Origin: Tubiluchus corallicola
Lineage: Eukaryota > Priapulida > Priapulimorpha > Priapulimorphida > Tubiluchidae
Reading direction: 5' to 3'
Assembly: GCA_030141605.1 (NCBI GenBank)
Contig: JAQGDQ010000407.1
Span: 59,374-123,373, forward strand
DNA length: 64,000 bases
This document shows, piece by piece, positions 1-10,737 of the stretch; within the stretch, counting starts at the first letter, position 1; every line of letters starts with the position of its first letter. The notes under the pieces were generated by a model that saw nothing but the letters and a program-made list of their open reading frames with translations, was not told where the DNA came from and did no database searches. A program made the position numbers and the translations under genes.

Positions 1-1922
1 CAAAATTAGCTATCCATTTTTTTGTAATTGAGTAACCTATTATACTTTTGATGAAGATTAACAGCGCGCTACTTTTCTTGAAAACGAATGACGTCATTGG
101 AAGAATGGGCGTAGAAATTGGGAAGTGATCGCAGCTTTACAGTGATTTTACTAATTACACGAGGCGCTTATTGCAGTTTTATTACTAAATTCTTCTAACA
201 TTTTTCATGAACAATGAAATACGCCTAACCTCCTAGAAGGCTTGGCCTTTCCTTTAAGGTTAAAATAGTAAACGCTTTAAACCAAGCTAAGCACTTCATA
301 ATAGATCTATTGAAACCAAAGTCAAGATGTGCAATTGCAGTTGGCAATTATTCAAAATTAACAGAAGTAATGGAGCAGCCAGAAAAATGTCAGATAACTA
401 CATTTACGTAGTTTATCAAAACTTATACAGGCTTGCGTGAATTATAGATTCACTCATATTACACTGCCAATATTTGCTAATTCATTTAACTTAAAGGGTA
501 TTTTATCATCATCCTTGCACGTTGGCATCGCGTGCAGTTGTAATCACATTGCAGACGAAGTAGGGCTGCGTTTGATAACGAGAAAGAAATTAGATAATCT
601 CAAAAAAACAGCAAAATATACATAAAAGGCAATATCTGTTTACAAAAAAAGAAAAGGTGTTTTTAAATAAAAGAAATTAACCACTAGTAAAAGAAAAAAT
701 GCACGATCACGTGTAGGCATCAGTGAAGCTATTTTTGTTGGCGTGTTTGGTTTATCGACTTATGTCGTATCAAAGCTCGTAATGACTGAACGAAATTACA
801 ATTTTATCGAACAGGCAACTCGCCTGGTGAAGCTTATTTGCAGCAATTCAACTAAATCGCCTCATCCTGAGGCAAGAACTCGTAAATCTTTATCATTATG
901 CGAGTTGGCGGTGACAAGTTTTTAATGTTTAAACTCTCTTCGAGCGGTGTGAGCTGAGCTTGCACAGATTCATGTAGCTGCTTGCACACAAATACACAAG
1001 TAGTGCTGATGAGCCACTGGCTTAAAATCAGTTTTTTAATATGCTTCAGCGCCTCCGGTAATGAATCTACTTGCTATCAGTAGTTGTGGCAGGGTCGGAA
1101 TCTAACAAGAGAGGAAATCGAAAAAAATTATGTCGCAAATGAACTTAAAGAGCATCAAGCTGAAAAATATAAAATCTGTACAACTCATTATGTATTTTTT
1201 ATATTTTTATTTAGCGAACTTGGTCGCTACACTGCATTACAAAAAAATACAATTCACAGATATATACAAAAAATAAACCCACCAATGAGTCATAAGCCTA
1301 ATCTAATTAATTTTGTTACATCCGTCTGTTTTAGTTTTATATAAGACGATCGGTAACGCTTTTTGACTTTGCAATTTTACAGTGAATGCATTTTAGCTTT
1401 TTTAAAAATAAAAATTATAATCATCTTGGAAGTGATCTTTGTAGATGGTCTCAAAAGTCGATATTTTGTGTTTTTTTTATTCCGTCTCAGAACATTTTAT
1501 AGTTTTATAATATTTCTTTAAGACAAAAAAATATTTGAAAATAAGTACATACGAACTCAATCTTTTTCCAATTTGTCTAGTCAAAGCAGGCAAAAATCAT
1601 AAAAGAACTGATGTGCTGGTAAGCTTCGTTACTTTCGCTAACTTATTCAAAGCACTTCTCTTAATGATTAACGCATTTCCAACATCAGCAATATTTCAAG
1701 TTAAATGTTTGCACATTAAGCTCTAATTGTCATTTCGGACGTCTTGGTTTTTTTGCATAAATTTTAGCGATCTTGACTGATGTAGCATTGTAGAAAAATT
1801 GCAGAGCGTTAAATCTGTTAACCTCCATACTTCCAAACGAAAGAAGGGTCAAAGAGCCCCAGTGGCAAGTCGGGTAACATGAGTAGTAAGAAATGGCATC
1901 AACTTGTTGAAAAGCTACTTTA
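1..1922. other. AT-rich stretch, no gene seen
   Basis: Only short open frames (at most 86 codons) are present. They have AT-driven composition, and I saw no recognisable domain, splice pattern or RNA gene. Confidence 0.6.
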
Positions 1923-2387
1923 TTAACCCTTTCAGTCCCAAATTAGTTTTCTAATAAGAAAAATTTTTTTGGCTCGGTACTTTTGTTCAGTATGTCCATC
2001 TTGTTTACACATAATAATTATTTTTTCTACCTGTGCCCACGTGCTAAATATAGCCTGTATCGCACAGGATACATTGGGATTCAATGGAAGCATAAAATGT
2101 GCTTCATTTTGCAACTGCTGATATTTTTTAAAGCATTTAAGACATTTAGTATGCATGCTATGCTGATCTGTACTAAGTCGTCTCTAATGTACTGTACCAT
2201 GCACAGTTTTTGTGCTATGTATATTTTCTAGTTTGCCATTTTATCACCATTTTTAGTCTATTGCTATTGGCTCAAATCAAAATAACTATTAACAGATCAA
2301 ATAACTGTCAGTTTTAAAATTTTATTAATTTTAAAGGCAGAAAATATTCTCGTATCCCACGGGATACCACGGGTATGAAAGGGTTAA
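1923..2387. mobile_element. piggyBac-like MITE with TTAA target sites
   Basis: A 457-bp element (1927-2383) lies between two TTAA tetranucleotides. Read inward, both ends begin TTAACCCTTTCA and continue with a CCC block (left AGTCCC, right TACCCG). TTAA duplication followed by a CCCTTT-type terminus is the hallmark of piggyBac-family non-autonomous elements. No transposase is encoded. The interior near the right end repeats a short CCCACGGGATACCACGGG motif. The terminal match is seen directly; assignment to piggyBac is by family knowledge. Confidence 0.75.
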
Positions 2388-4080
2388 TAGTGAGAGAATA
2401 GCGTGATCCATACACTGTTCTGAATTTCCACTGCACTTTTGTTACTGACACAAGGACCTCTTACCAGGTTGACATTTCGAGCCTCATTTTCAATGTTAGT
2501 ATCGTCGCCATAGTTACGAAGTTTTAGATAAAATTTGAAATTTCCAAAGGCTGCTAAAAAGAAAACTGGATCCCAACGTGTACACCCTGTATATCGTAAT
2601 CTTATACTGAGCAACATTTTTGTTTTCATTGAGCCTCTGGAAAAACATTCAAATCTTAGTATTTAATCTTAAATTTTTTATTTTGAGAATCTTAGCTGTT
2701 AAAATTACTCAGTCTAAATTGCTTGTAACTACCCTTACTTTAATTAAATTAAGCAATTTGGATTACTGAGTACCTGTGTACTAGCTTTTGTTCTGTAGCA
2801 AAAGTTTTTTACTAATTTCTTGGTGTAAATATAAAAAACTGTTGGCAAATATTAAACACTGATGCACACACAAAAAATGATCTCAAGTAACTGTATTCTG
2901 TGTTGCGTTTAAAAAACGGAGAGTTAATATTTTAGTTACTTAACGCCCATCTTGTTTATTCGAAGTTTCTTGAGCTTGAAGGACGCTACCAATTACAAAG
3001 TGAAAGTTGGGCTTGTTTACCTTGAATTAGTCTTAGAATTACACAAAAAAGGTGGGTCGTGCTTATAGGATTATATCCGCATCAAAGCGTCTAAAATGAC
3101 AACAACAACAACAACGGGAACTGGGGCGGTTTCAGGAACGGGTCCCCCACAATAACATAGAACAATTTTCATGTCTTTACATAATTTGTGAAATGAAAAG
3201 CAACCACTCTTACGATTCATCGTAATTAAACACGGATAGACAGTCTCGCTTCTTGTAAGTGCTCAGCTTTTGGCCATGATAATTTATTTTTTTTTGACTG
3301 TCTAAGAATTATGCTTGTGTTATGAAATATATTTCAGTTGCCATTGTTCTTATGTATCCGTTGTCAGATTTTTATTTTCAGTTCTTGTTTGATTTTTTTT
3401 ATTATGCACTTATTATTACTGCGTATGAATTGTATTAACACGTTGTAAGCATATCAATTTAATGTCATTCGTAACAATTAAATTTTTATTATAAGCAGTA
3501 CTAACACTAATACACTGTAGCATAGCGCTTATAAAAATGTTCATGACTAACCAAAGGGCAGCTGACTAGATGACCAATTGGTCTTTTGCTGCCCTTTCTT
3601 CACATTTGTGTTTCCAAATTAAATGTATTATAACTGTGCGTGTGTTGCAAGATAAATAAAAAAAGAAGTTCTGAAAGGTACGCAAAATCGAGAAAAACTT
3701 TTTTCGCCTTCATAAGGTTTTAATGTCCAAATGGTGACGAAGAATGTGTAAGTCATAATCAAAATAAAGCCCTTTCCCAAGTTAGATTGGAAGGCCTTTG
3801 TATTTTGTTGCTGAATTTTAAAATGATTTAAAGTTCCAATAGCAAAATGTGTTTAGATAAAGCTTATAGAATAAAGTAGTATAGTAAGCAATTAGTCCGA
3901 AGATCTATAACTGAATTAGTTTATTGGCCGTCTCTGAACAAGTCTTTAAAAATTCAGAACGTATAGTTCTTGAATGTGGGGTATCTGAATACACATTATA
4001 ATTAGCCGTTTATGTGAGTCGGCCACCAATTTTTAGATGAAAAAAATCGTCGAGGCACAAAAAGTTTCAAGGTCGCTAGA
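2388..4080. other. Intergenic stretch upstream of gene A
   Basis: No coding region is supported. An imperfect inverted repeat (about 2705-2772, arms containing CTAAATTGCTT and its complement) could form a hairpin. A short ACAACA run lies near 3100. Nothing else is recognisable. Confidence 0.5.
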
Positions 4081-4084
4081 GCGG

Positions 4085-4092
4085 TATAAAAA
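4085..4092 (+). promoter_or_regulatory. TATA box of gene A
   Basis: TATAAAAA sits 29 bases before the start of a leader block (from 4114) that is conserved in paralogue B, where a TATA-like ATATAAAAG lies 30 bases before the same block. The matching spacing in two paralogues supports a real core promoter with transcription starting near 4112-4116. Confidence 0.75.
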
Positions 4093-4111
4093 CTGCGCTC
4101 GGACATTGGTC

Positions 4112-4171
4112 CATTGCCAATCGTTTAACACTGCAGGACCATAGGTCATCCAGCAATATCCATCAAATAAG
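4112..4171 (+). other. Noncoding first exon (5' leader) of gene A
   Basis: The exon runs from the predicted start site to a GTAAGAG donor at 4172. The 25 bases 4114-4138 match the gene B leader (21802-21778) with three differences. There is no ATG before the donor that could start the protein, so this is leader. The intron 4172-6151 (1,980 bp) ends in ACACAG one base before the ATG, exactly as in gene B. Leader bases 4124-4142 are complementary to the gene's own 3' UTR (7275-7293). Confidence 0.75.
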
Positions 4172-4369
4172 GTAAGAGTGAATGTTTTGCTTTCTGTTTG
4201 TTTGTACTTTTTTATTGGGTGGTGTATTAAAGCATAATGACGCAAGACATTGACGTTTTTCAGGCTTTCCTTTTTTGTGCTGTTTCTACCGGGTGGCGTA
4301 GAAAAAATGTTCGAATATTAGACTACAATAATATTAGAAGCAAGTGCTCTACAAAATTGAAGTTTCGCA

Positions 4370-4403
<34 letters not shown>

Positions 4404-5370
4404 TTACAATACATTAATTCTTGACTGCGTACGCGTTTATATTGCTTAAGTAGTTTTTACATTATGGTTAAAAAAATTGCATGTCAAAAATTGAAATTTC
4501 AGCTAATTGCCAGCTGAAAAACAGCCATGTTGACAAATAAAGTACTCAATACATGACAGCAAAACTATAAAGAAATGAATCACTTTACATGATGGCCTTC
4601 ACCACAAAAGACATTTGTATAAAGACCTGTTGCCAAGAAAAAATGGGAATTAATCCTATTTACGGTATCGGGAAAAATGTGTAATGGCCTCACAGATCTA
4701 TCTGGTGCAAAATAACTAAAGGTTTAAAATTGTTGAGTACTGAGACCAAATACACTTTAAGGAAATGAGAAACTGTGTTAGTTGTTGGAAGAAACGCCAT
4801 CGTCTAGTTTACAGTAAAAATGGTGTAAATTTTAGCAACAGTTGCAAAATTTTATTCGGCATTTAGTCTTGTGACTCGTTTTGATTTAAATCTTCTGTAT
4901 CTTTTTCTTCTGATACAGTATCTAACTTTCTTCTGTATCTAACTGACACGTTAAACGTTAAAGTTTTTTGGTTACATAAACGTCTGTAACGTAGTGTGAT
5001 AATTTCCAAACGGTTCCATTGTTTGCCGCTCATCGTTATCAAAACTTCAGCACATTTTTTGCGCCACCAGATATATAAAAAAGTAAGAAATGTCTATCGT
5101 CTTGCAGGCTTTGCAGTTGAATGTACTAGAATAACTCCTGCTAAAAAATAGTTTAAATCAGTTTAATACTAAAAAATGTTTAAGGCTGATTTTAACTGTA
5201 AGACTTGCATGGCTGAGTGTAAATTAGTTATTTTGCTGTACTTTTAAAAATAATTCCAATCTCCCTTGATGCCATGCCAAATGATAGGCACTGTGTACTA
5301 AACAGTTACTGTGTGAACTATGTAACGCTCGCTCATACATGTGAGACCGGTTTGACAAAGACGTCACTTT

Positions 5371-5883
5371 GTGACATCATTATTATTATTATTCCCAGCT
5401 TTTCCCTATTCGGGGTCGCCGTTGTGAATGAGTCTTCTCCGCGCATTCCTGTTGTTGACCATCTCTTCATTTATGTCTTCAATTCCCACATGATCTTCAC
5501 CGACTCTTCTTTTCAGGTGTCCATACCATCGCAATCTCGCGAGGCTTCCACTACTTTTACTGTTCCTCTGATATTAGTATTTCTAATTTTATCTCTTCTT
5601 GTTATTCCCACCATCCATCTCATCATCCTCATCTCCACCACTCCCATTTTCTTCTCTTCGGTCTTCTTTAGAGAAGCTGCTTCCAGCCCATAGATTAGAG
5701 CGGGTCTGATCACTTCCATGTGGAATTTCCCTTTAAGTCTCACCGACTCATTCATAGAAGGTTTTGGCGCAGTTTTTACAGGCGGATGCCCTTCCTAACC
5801 CTCCCTATATATCCGGGCTTGGGACCGGCACTGAGTTGGGCTGGCTTGCCCCCCCCCCCAGTGGCTAGGTTAGTGACATCATT
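5371..5883 (-). mobile_element. RTE-type non-LTR retrotransposon remnant with 12-bp target-site duplication
   Basis: This insertion is in the intron of gene A. The direct repeat GTGACATCATTA flanks it (5371-5382 and 5872-5883). On the minus strand it starts with a GC-rich stretch containing GTGCCGGTCCCAAGCCCGG and GGAAGGGCATCCG. It then encodes the C-terminal part of a reverse-transcriptase polyprotein (5755-5513; motifs RPALIYGLEA, MRMMRWMVGITRRDKIRN), then in another frame RRRLIHNGDPE, and ends in a short AAT-repeat tail. RTE-clade LINEs typically end in simple repeats, and the RPA-YG-E...MLRW-G-TR-DKIRN sequence is typical of their C-terminus. It is 5'-truncated and frameshifted, so dead. 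The chimeric 5' head resembles one found on retroposons of many aquatic animals; that resemblance is from memory. Confidence 0.75.
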
Positions 5884-6152
5884 AAGTTCACTTAATTATT
5901 AATAACGACGTCGTTAAGTTAGTGACGGCTTTCTGAAACTGGGCCCTGAGCTCAACAACGCCTGAGTTCATGGTAATTTATAAGAGCGAATGCTTTAATA
6001 CATTTCTTGTAATACAAGATTGAAAAAAAGAAGGAAAAACAGCGAGTTTAATTTAAAAGAATTGAATTTTTACAAAATTAGTGTTTCTCAGACTGCGATG
6101 TTTATGTCAGCTGAACGTAATTAATGTACCTTTTTAATGTTCTGTACACAGG

Positions 6153-7079
6153 ATGGCAACCATTCGAGTGTTGATATTGTTGGGTTGTGCTGTCAGCGTT
6201 CTGTGCGACGCTTATGGAAAAGAAGGTATATTAGGAGTGCAGGCTGGTTACGGAGGTGGTAGATCCAGCAGTGGATTTAGCACACGTGGAGGTGGAGCCA
6301 TAAACCGGGTCGTACAAATCTCCAGTGGAGGTGGTGGAGGTGCCGCCGGCAGTGGTGGTGGTGGTTTCCGCTTCAAATCCAGTGGTAGAGGAGGTGGTGC
6401 AGGTGCCGCCGGCGGTGGTGGTGGTGGTTTCCGCTTCACATCCAGTGGTAGAGGAGGTGGTGCTGGCGCAGCGATTGGAGGCGGTGGCTTTCGACTTACA
6501 TCTGGTGGTGGAGGAACTGCCGGGGGTGGTTTTCGCACTACCTCTGGTAGCAGCAGTTTCACGTCGGGAGGCTCGGCACAATCTGCTTTCAGGGGAGCCG
6601 GTCTCCAAGGTTTTGGAAGTGGAGCAATAGACATCAACAACTTTGGCAACATTGATGCTTCAGCTTTTGGGTTTGATGCGTTTGGAAATCTTTACATCAA
6701 CGTCGAAGCTTTTGACTTCAACGCCTGGCGTAATGCGGCTGCTGCTTTGGCTCCCAGAGAAGCCCTGACAGGAGCTCAACAGGAACAAGTTGTCATCGGA
6801 TCTCGATTCCGTTCCGGATATGCTAGACAGCACGAATCCAGCTCATCTGAGCGATCCGGATCAGGATCCGGTGAAGCTGGAATTGAACTCAGTGCTTCCC
6901 GCACGGCCAGCCAGGACGCCACACAGCAGTACACCCAGACAGCAAGCGGTGAAGGAAAGACCGAACAAGGCGCCACCTATGGCTATCAGAGAACACCAAA
7001 TCTGCAATTCCAGAGTGTTAGATTGGAATCTCTGCCAGTTCACTCTGGCCCTCGCAGCCAACTTCCCGCTAGAGGATAA
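6153..7079 (+). CDS. Secreted glycine-rich protein, gene A (unknown family)
   Basis: 308 residues. I do not recognise the family. Residues 1-18 are a clear signal peptide (hydrophobic ILLGCAVSVLC), followed by DAYGKEGILGVQ, which is nearly identical in paralogue B. Residues of about 31-140 are Gly/Ser-rich repeats with spaced Arg-Phe (RFKSSGRGGGAGAA type). From about residue 150 there is a non-repetitive domain shared with B at very high identity: IDINNFGNIDASAFGFDAFG, NLYINVEAFDFNAWRNAAAA, then SGSGEAGIELSASRTASQDA and YGYQRTPNLQFQ. No cysteine is seen in the mature part. The design (signal, low-complexity glycine block, conserved C-domain) suits an extracellular structural or coating material; that is inference. 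The start is the ATG one base after a splice acceptor, as in B. The coding region is much more GC-rich than its surroundings. Confidence 0.85.
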   Translation: MATIRVLILLGCAVSVLCDAYGKEGILGVQAGYGGGRSSSGFSTRGGGAINRVVQISSGGGGGAAGSGGGGFRFKSSGRGGGAGAAGGGGGGFRFTSSGRGGGAGAAIGGGGFRLTSGGGGTAGGGFRTTSGSSSFTSGGSAQSAFRGAGLQGFGSGAIDINNFGNIDASAFGFDAFGNLYINVEAFDFNAWRNAAAALAPREALTGAQQEQVVIGSRFRSGYARQHESSSSERSGSGSGEAGIELSASRTASQDATQQYTQTASGEGKTEQGATYGYQRTPNLQFQSVRLESLPVHSGPRSQLPARG

Positions 7080-7274
7080 GCACTGCGAGCCTTGCGAAAT
7101 TGCAATCCATACAGTATCATTTTTGAAAAAATCTTGAGTATTATTACTTCTGTCGGTATTAATAATTTTTAGTAAATCATACGTACCTGAGTGTACACAA
7201 TCTCGTATAAGTAACTTGAAAACATGCTTGAAAGTTAGCATATCTAATGTCATAAAAAGAAACGTATCATAAGC

Positions 7275-7306
7275 ATGGTCCTGCAATGTTAAGCAATTGT
7301 GACAAC
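7275..7306 (+). promoter_or_regulatory. Conserved 3' UTR element of gene A, complementary to its leader
   Basis: GTTAAGCAATTGTGACAAC (7288-7306) is identical in the 3' UTR of gene B (19455-19437) and is followed in both by AAGGCCAA a few bases later. The overlapping bases 7275-7293 pair with leader bases 4124-4142 over 19 positions (17 Watson-Crick, one G-U, one mismatch). The paralogue has a corresponding, less perfect pairing. The element lies before the poly(A) signal, so both partners are in the mRNA. Confidence 0.6.
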
Positions 7307-7341
7307 CTCTAAGGCCAACGTGATAGTTTACTAATCTAGAA

Positions 7342-7347
7342 AATAAA
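7342..7347 (+). terminator. Poly(A) signal of gene A
   Basis: AATAAA lies 263 bases after the stop codon, just past the conserved 3' UTR element, and is followed by a GT-rich stretch (GTTGTTTGCGTG, GTTGTTCTG). Confidence 0.6.
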
Positions 7348-9495
7348 GTACATAGTTGTTTGCGTGATAAAAGTTGTTCTGATTTTCACTTGGTATGCTT
7401 AAATTTCAGTTCAACGTGGTTTTGTTTTCTTCTCCAAGAACATACTAGCTAGTGCAAGTATGCATACGTTCACTATAATATAAATATAATATAAAGTCTA
7501 AAACAGCAAAATTAATAAAAAATAGTAGAAATGTAACATCTAGTGATAAGTTCACTTTCTTTAGAGAATCAGTGATCAACTGACCTCGATAGTTTATTAG
7601 CCATCGAAGATTGCAGTCAAAGTATTATACATTGCACTTCCTGCAGTAAAAATCGTTTATTTCAATTAAGAATAGATGAAACACTTCATAGAAGATTATA
7701 CATAATTCCATGTTTAAGCATAATTAAATTTATCCTGTCTGCTTTATCAAGGAATAAAAATGAAGATTCTAAAAAAGACTAAACTGACGTTCCAAATTTC
7801 ATAACCCCCCCCCCCCACACACACACACACACACACACTTTACTCTCCTTTTTTATGTTCAGTGTTTCTAAATATAAAATTTTGTGCATAACGCCATATT
7901 ATAGGCCTACATTGATAATGTGTAAGGAGTTCAACTCAAAGTAGTCGTACAATGACTTTCGTTGACCAGTCTTGCTAACCCGCTACCAAAAACTACAATA
8001 ACACAATTATTACTATTTTACATGAAATTTTCAAATAATATGTTTAACTATTCGTCATATAATTTTGAATAAAACAAACAGTCACTGTTTACAATGCCAC
8101 TCACAAGAGCATTGCTGGAAATTAAAACTCTAGTTCTGACAGAATATGCAGCTTTACGTAATAATACGTCAAAATATGCTATACCAGGATTTACAACCTA
8201 CTTCAAGCAGAATCATCATATGGCTGGTTAAAGACTGTACATTAGCCAGCGATTTAGGTTTCAAAGAGAAAAATTTTGTGCCGTGATTTTATTGTGATCT
8301 GGTGGGCAACAGTTCGTGTGTAATGTTGGAATATAATATGGCTGAACAAAGACTGCTCATCAACGTTGAATTTCCATGTATGTTGGCGGCCATTAGGCCT
8401 ACAGTAGTGAAATCGGCCTACTGCTTAGCGATGTCTTTGTTGAAGTAGATTTATGGACAATGTCTACGATGACTTCGACGACCAAATTGCTTAAATTTAA
8501 TAATCCAGTTGAATTCATTAAACTGGAACAAGTGCTTTTTTGGAGTTTAAAACGTTTTAACTTACTTAAACGTAAGTTTATAACTCGCAGGGGTGCTAGA
8601 AGCGGACACAAGTCTCGGACCTTGTCTCCTTGCGGTTTCATGTTCATTTGGCGCTACAGACGGTTGTAATCATGGGAATATTTACAATATTGGTTCTCGT
8701 ATTAGCAACAGATTCAGTTCCGGCTTTTCTAGCACTCTGCTAGAACATCATTGTACAACAGGGTTACACGTGGAGCCAACTTTGACAACCTTGTTCCTGT
8801 TCTCATAATTCTTTTATTGGCTTTTGACAAGATGAGATATCCATTAATTCCGCTACTAAATTATTGGTTGAAGTTACATGACTATACACGGAAATAGTTT
8901 TTAGTCATATAGAAATATTCAATAAAAAAGACAATTTTTTATAAGCTAATATTCAGAAAACCGACCTAGAGTTAAAATTGGCTGAACCTGGTTAGTTTTT
9001 TGCAAAAGCACCAAGAATGAAATTACTTGACAAAATGAGGTCATTTATTAAAATGACAATATAGTAAGGCAGAAAAGGTGGGACACAAACAAATACCGCC
9101 CTACATAATACGTGACTGTACTAATCACAGTATTGCTTGCGTTTATGATGATAAACATAATAAAGCATGGTTTGCAATAGTACAATACATTACAAGATTG
9201 TCCCAAACGGCCTAGTAAAGCAGTTTCAACAATATATAGTGGTGCATTAGATATAAAAATTCCAAACCACAGAAAAAACACTACAATGTTAAAAGTACCT
9301 AAAGCTAAAGTTCATACAAAAATTACATTCCTACTTTAATAGTGGGTGGAAAGAGGGTGGGTTTTCACATCCAGCAACAGCAGGCAATTGGGTGATTTTC
9401 GACAAGACGACGGATGTCATTTATTGATTGGTCGGCTAGAAACAATGCGCGCGACACTGTTTCCCATGCTTACGAACATTCCTAATGTCATTAAG
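7348..9495. other. Intergenic stretch between gene A and the LINE
   Basis: No supported gene. It contains a C-run followed by a CA repeat (7805-7838) and several short AT-rich frames without domains. Confidence 0.5.
7805..7838. repeat. Poly(C) and (CA)n microsatellite
   Basis: A run of about 11 C is followed by about 11 CA dinucleotides. Confidence 0.9.
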
Positions 9496-9823
9496 CACAC
9501 AGTGCCATCAAAATTATTACATCATACTGTATTAAATTGTTATGTTTCATACACTATCGTTATCATAATTGTACTGCAGTGGGCTAGACAAGCAAAGGCT
9601 TGTATAAGCCCACTGTCATGTGAACCCGATAAAAAAGAATGGATGAGTGAACAAAAAAAAGAACTGGGAGAAAGGTTAGATCACGCAGGAAGGGTAGAAG
9701 GATGTGTTAGTGGAAATGGTAGGAAGAAAGATAATAGATTGTGCTATGTTGACATCAATGATGCCTTGTTTTGCATAATCTGTACCAGGATTGTGGTATG
9801 ACTCATGCAGTAGGTGTAGGATA

Positions 9824-10096
9824 TTAGGAAGTGTTGTACTTGTTGAGAATCATTGCTCTGTATTTCTTTTTAAATTTTTGAATTGGCTGAACAGTTTTTA
9901 ACTCATCATTTATATCATTCCAAAGCATTGGACCAACATTTGCAATGAATTGCCGTGCCATGTCTGTTCTACAGAAATTTACGACAAACTCATTCATTCT
10001 GGTTGCGTAACGCCGATTATTTGGTTGCACTGGATTATTAAAGAACGTTGGAAAGAGATGATATTTAATTTTATACATGTATGTAGCTGTATTCAT
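9824..10096 (-). pseudogene. C-terminal segment of the LINE polyprotein
   Basis: 90 codons with the Y-H-LFP...RYATRMNEF-V and GPMLWNDINDELKTV...FKKKYRAMIL pattern seen at the end of many CR1/Jockey-group polyproteins. Confidence 0.75.
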
Positions 10097-10199
10097 GTGT
10101 ATTAAATCGTCAATAGTTAAAATTTTATTAGTTGTAAAACATGTTAAACTAAGATGTTCTCTTTTTCTAAGATTACAGGTGATTTCTTTGGATAACCCA

Positions 10200-10703
10200 T
10201 AATCTATTTATATTAGTTGTATATGTGTGTCCCCAAAGGAGACAACAGTATGTGAGGTATGGTAATATTAAAAAATTGTATAAGGTTATTAGATGTAAAT
10301 TAATAATATCTAATAATAGATATATTATTAATTAATAATAGTCATACATATCACACCTATACTTTTTGAAATTTTACTTTTGATCATGTCTATGTGCGGC
10401 TGCCAATTCATATGTTCATTTAGAATGATTCCCAAAAATTTCATTTCCTGTATGATTTCAATTGGGGAATTATTGATTTTAATATCAGCATTATTAATTT
10501 GAATTTTCTTGTGTCTTGCTCTAAAAATGATACATTTAGTTTTTGTAGAATTTAATGAACTTATTCGTTTTGAACCAAATAGCAATATTTTGTAATTCAC
10601 GGTTGATATATATTAAATTATCAGCCTTGTTTAATTCAAAGAATATGCTCGTATCATCTGCAAACTGGAACAGATTTGGACTATCTAAAGAATATTTTAT
10701 GTC

Positions 10704-10737
<34 letters not shown>

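Noticed and set aside
6231-6652. Antisense Pro-rich and Thr-rich frames under gene A
   Set aside because: Shadow frames of the glycine-rich block.
9346-9801. 151-codon plus-strand frame
   Set aside because: It overlaps the LINE 3' UTR and hairpin in antisense; no domain and composition like the surroundings.
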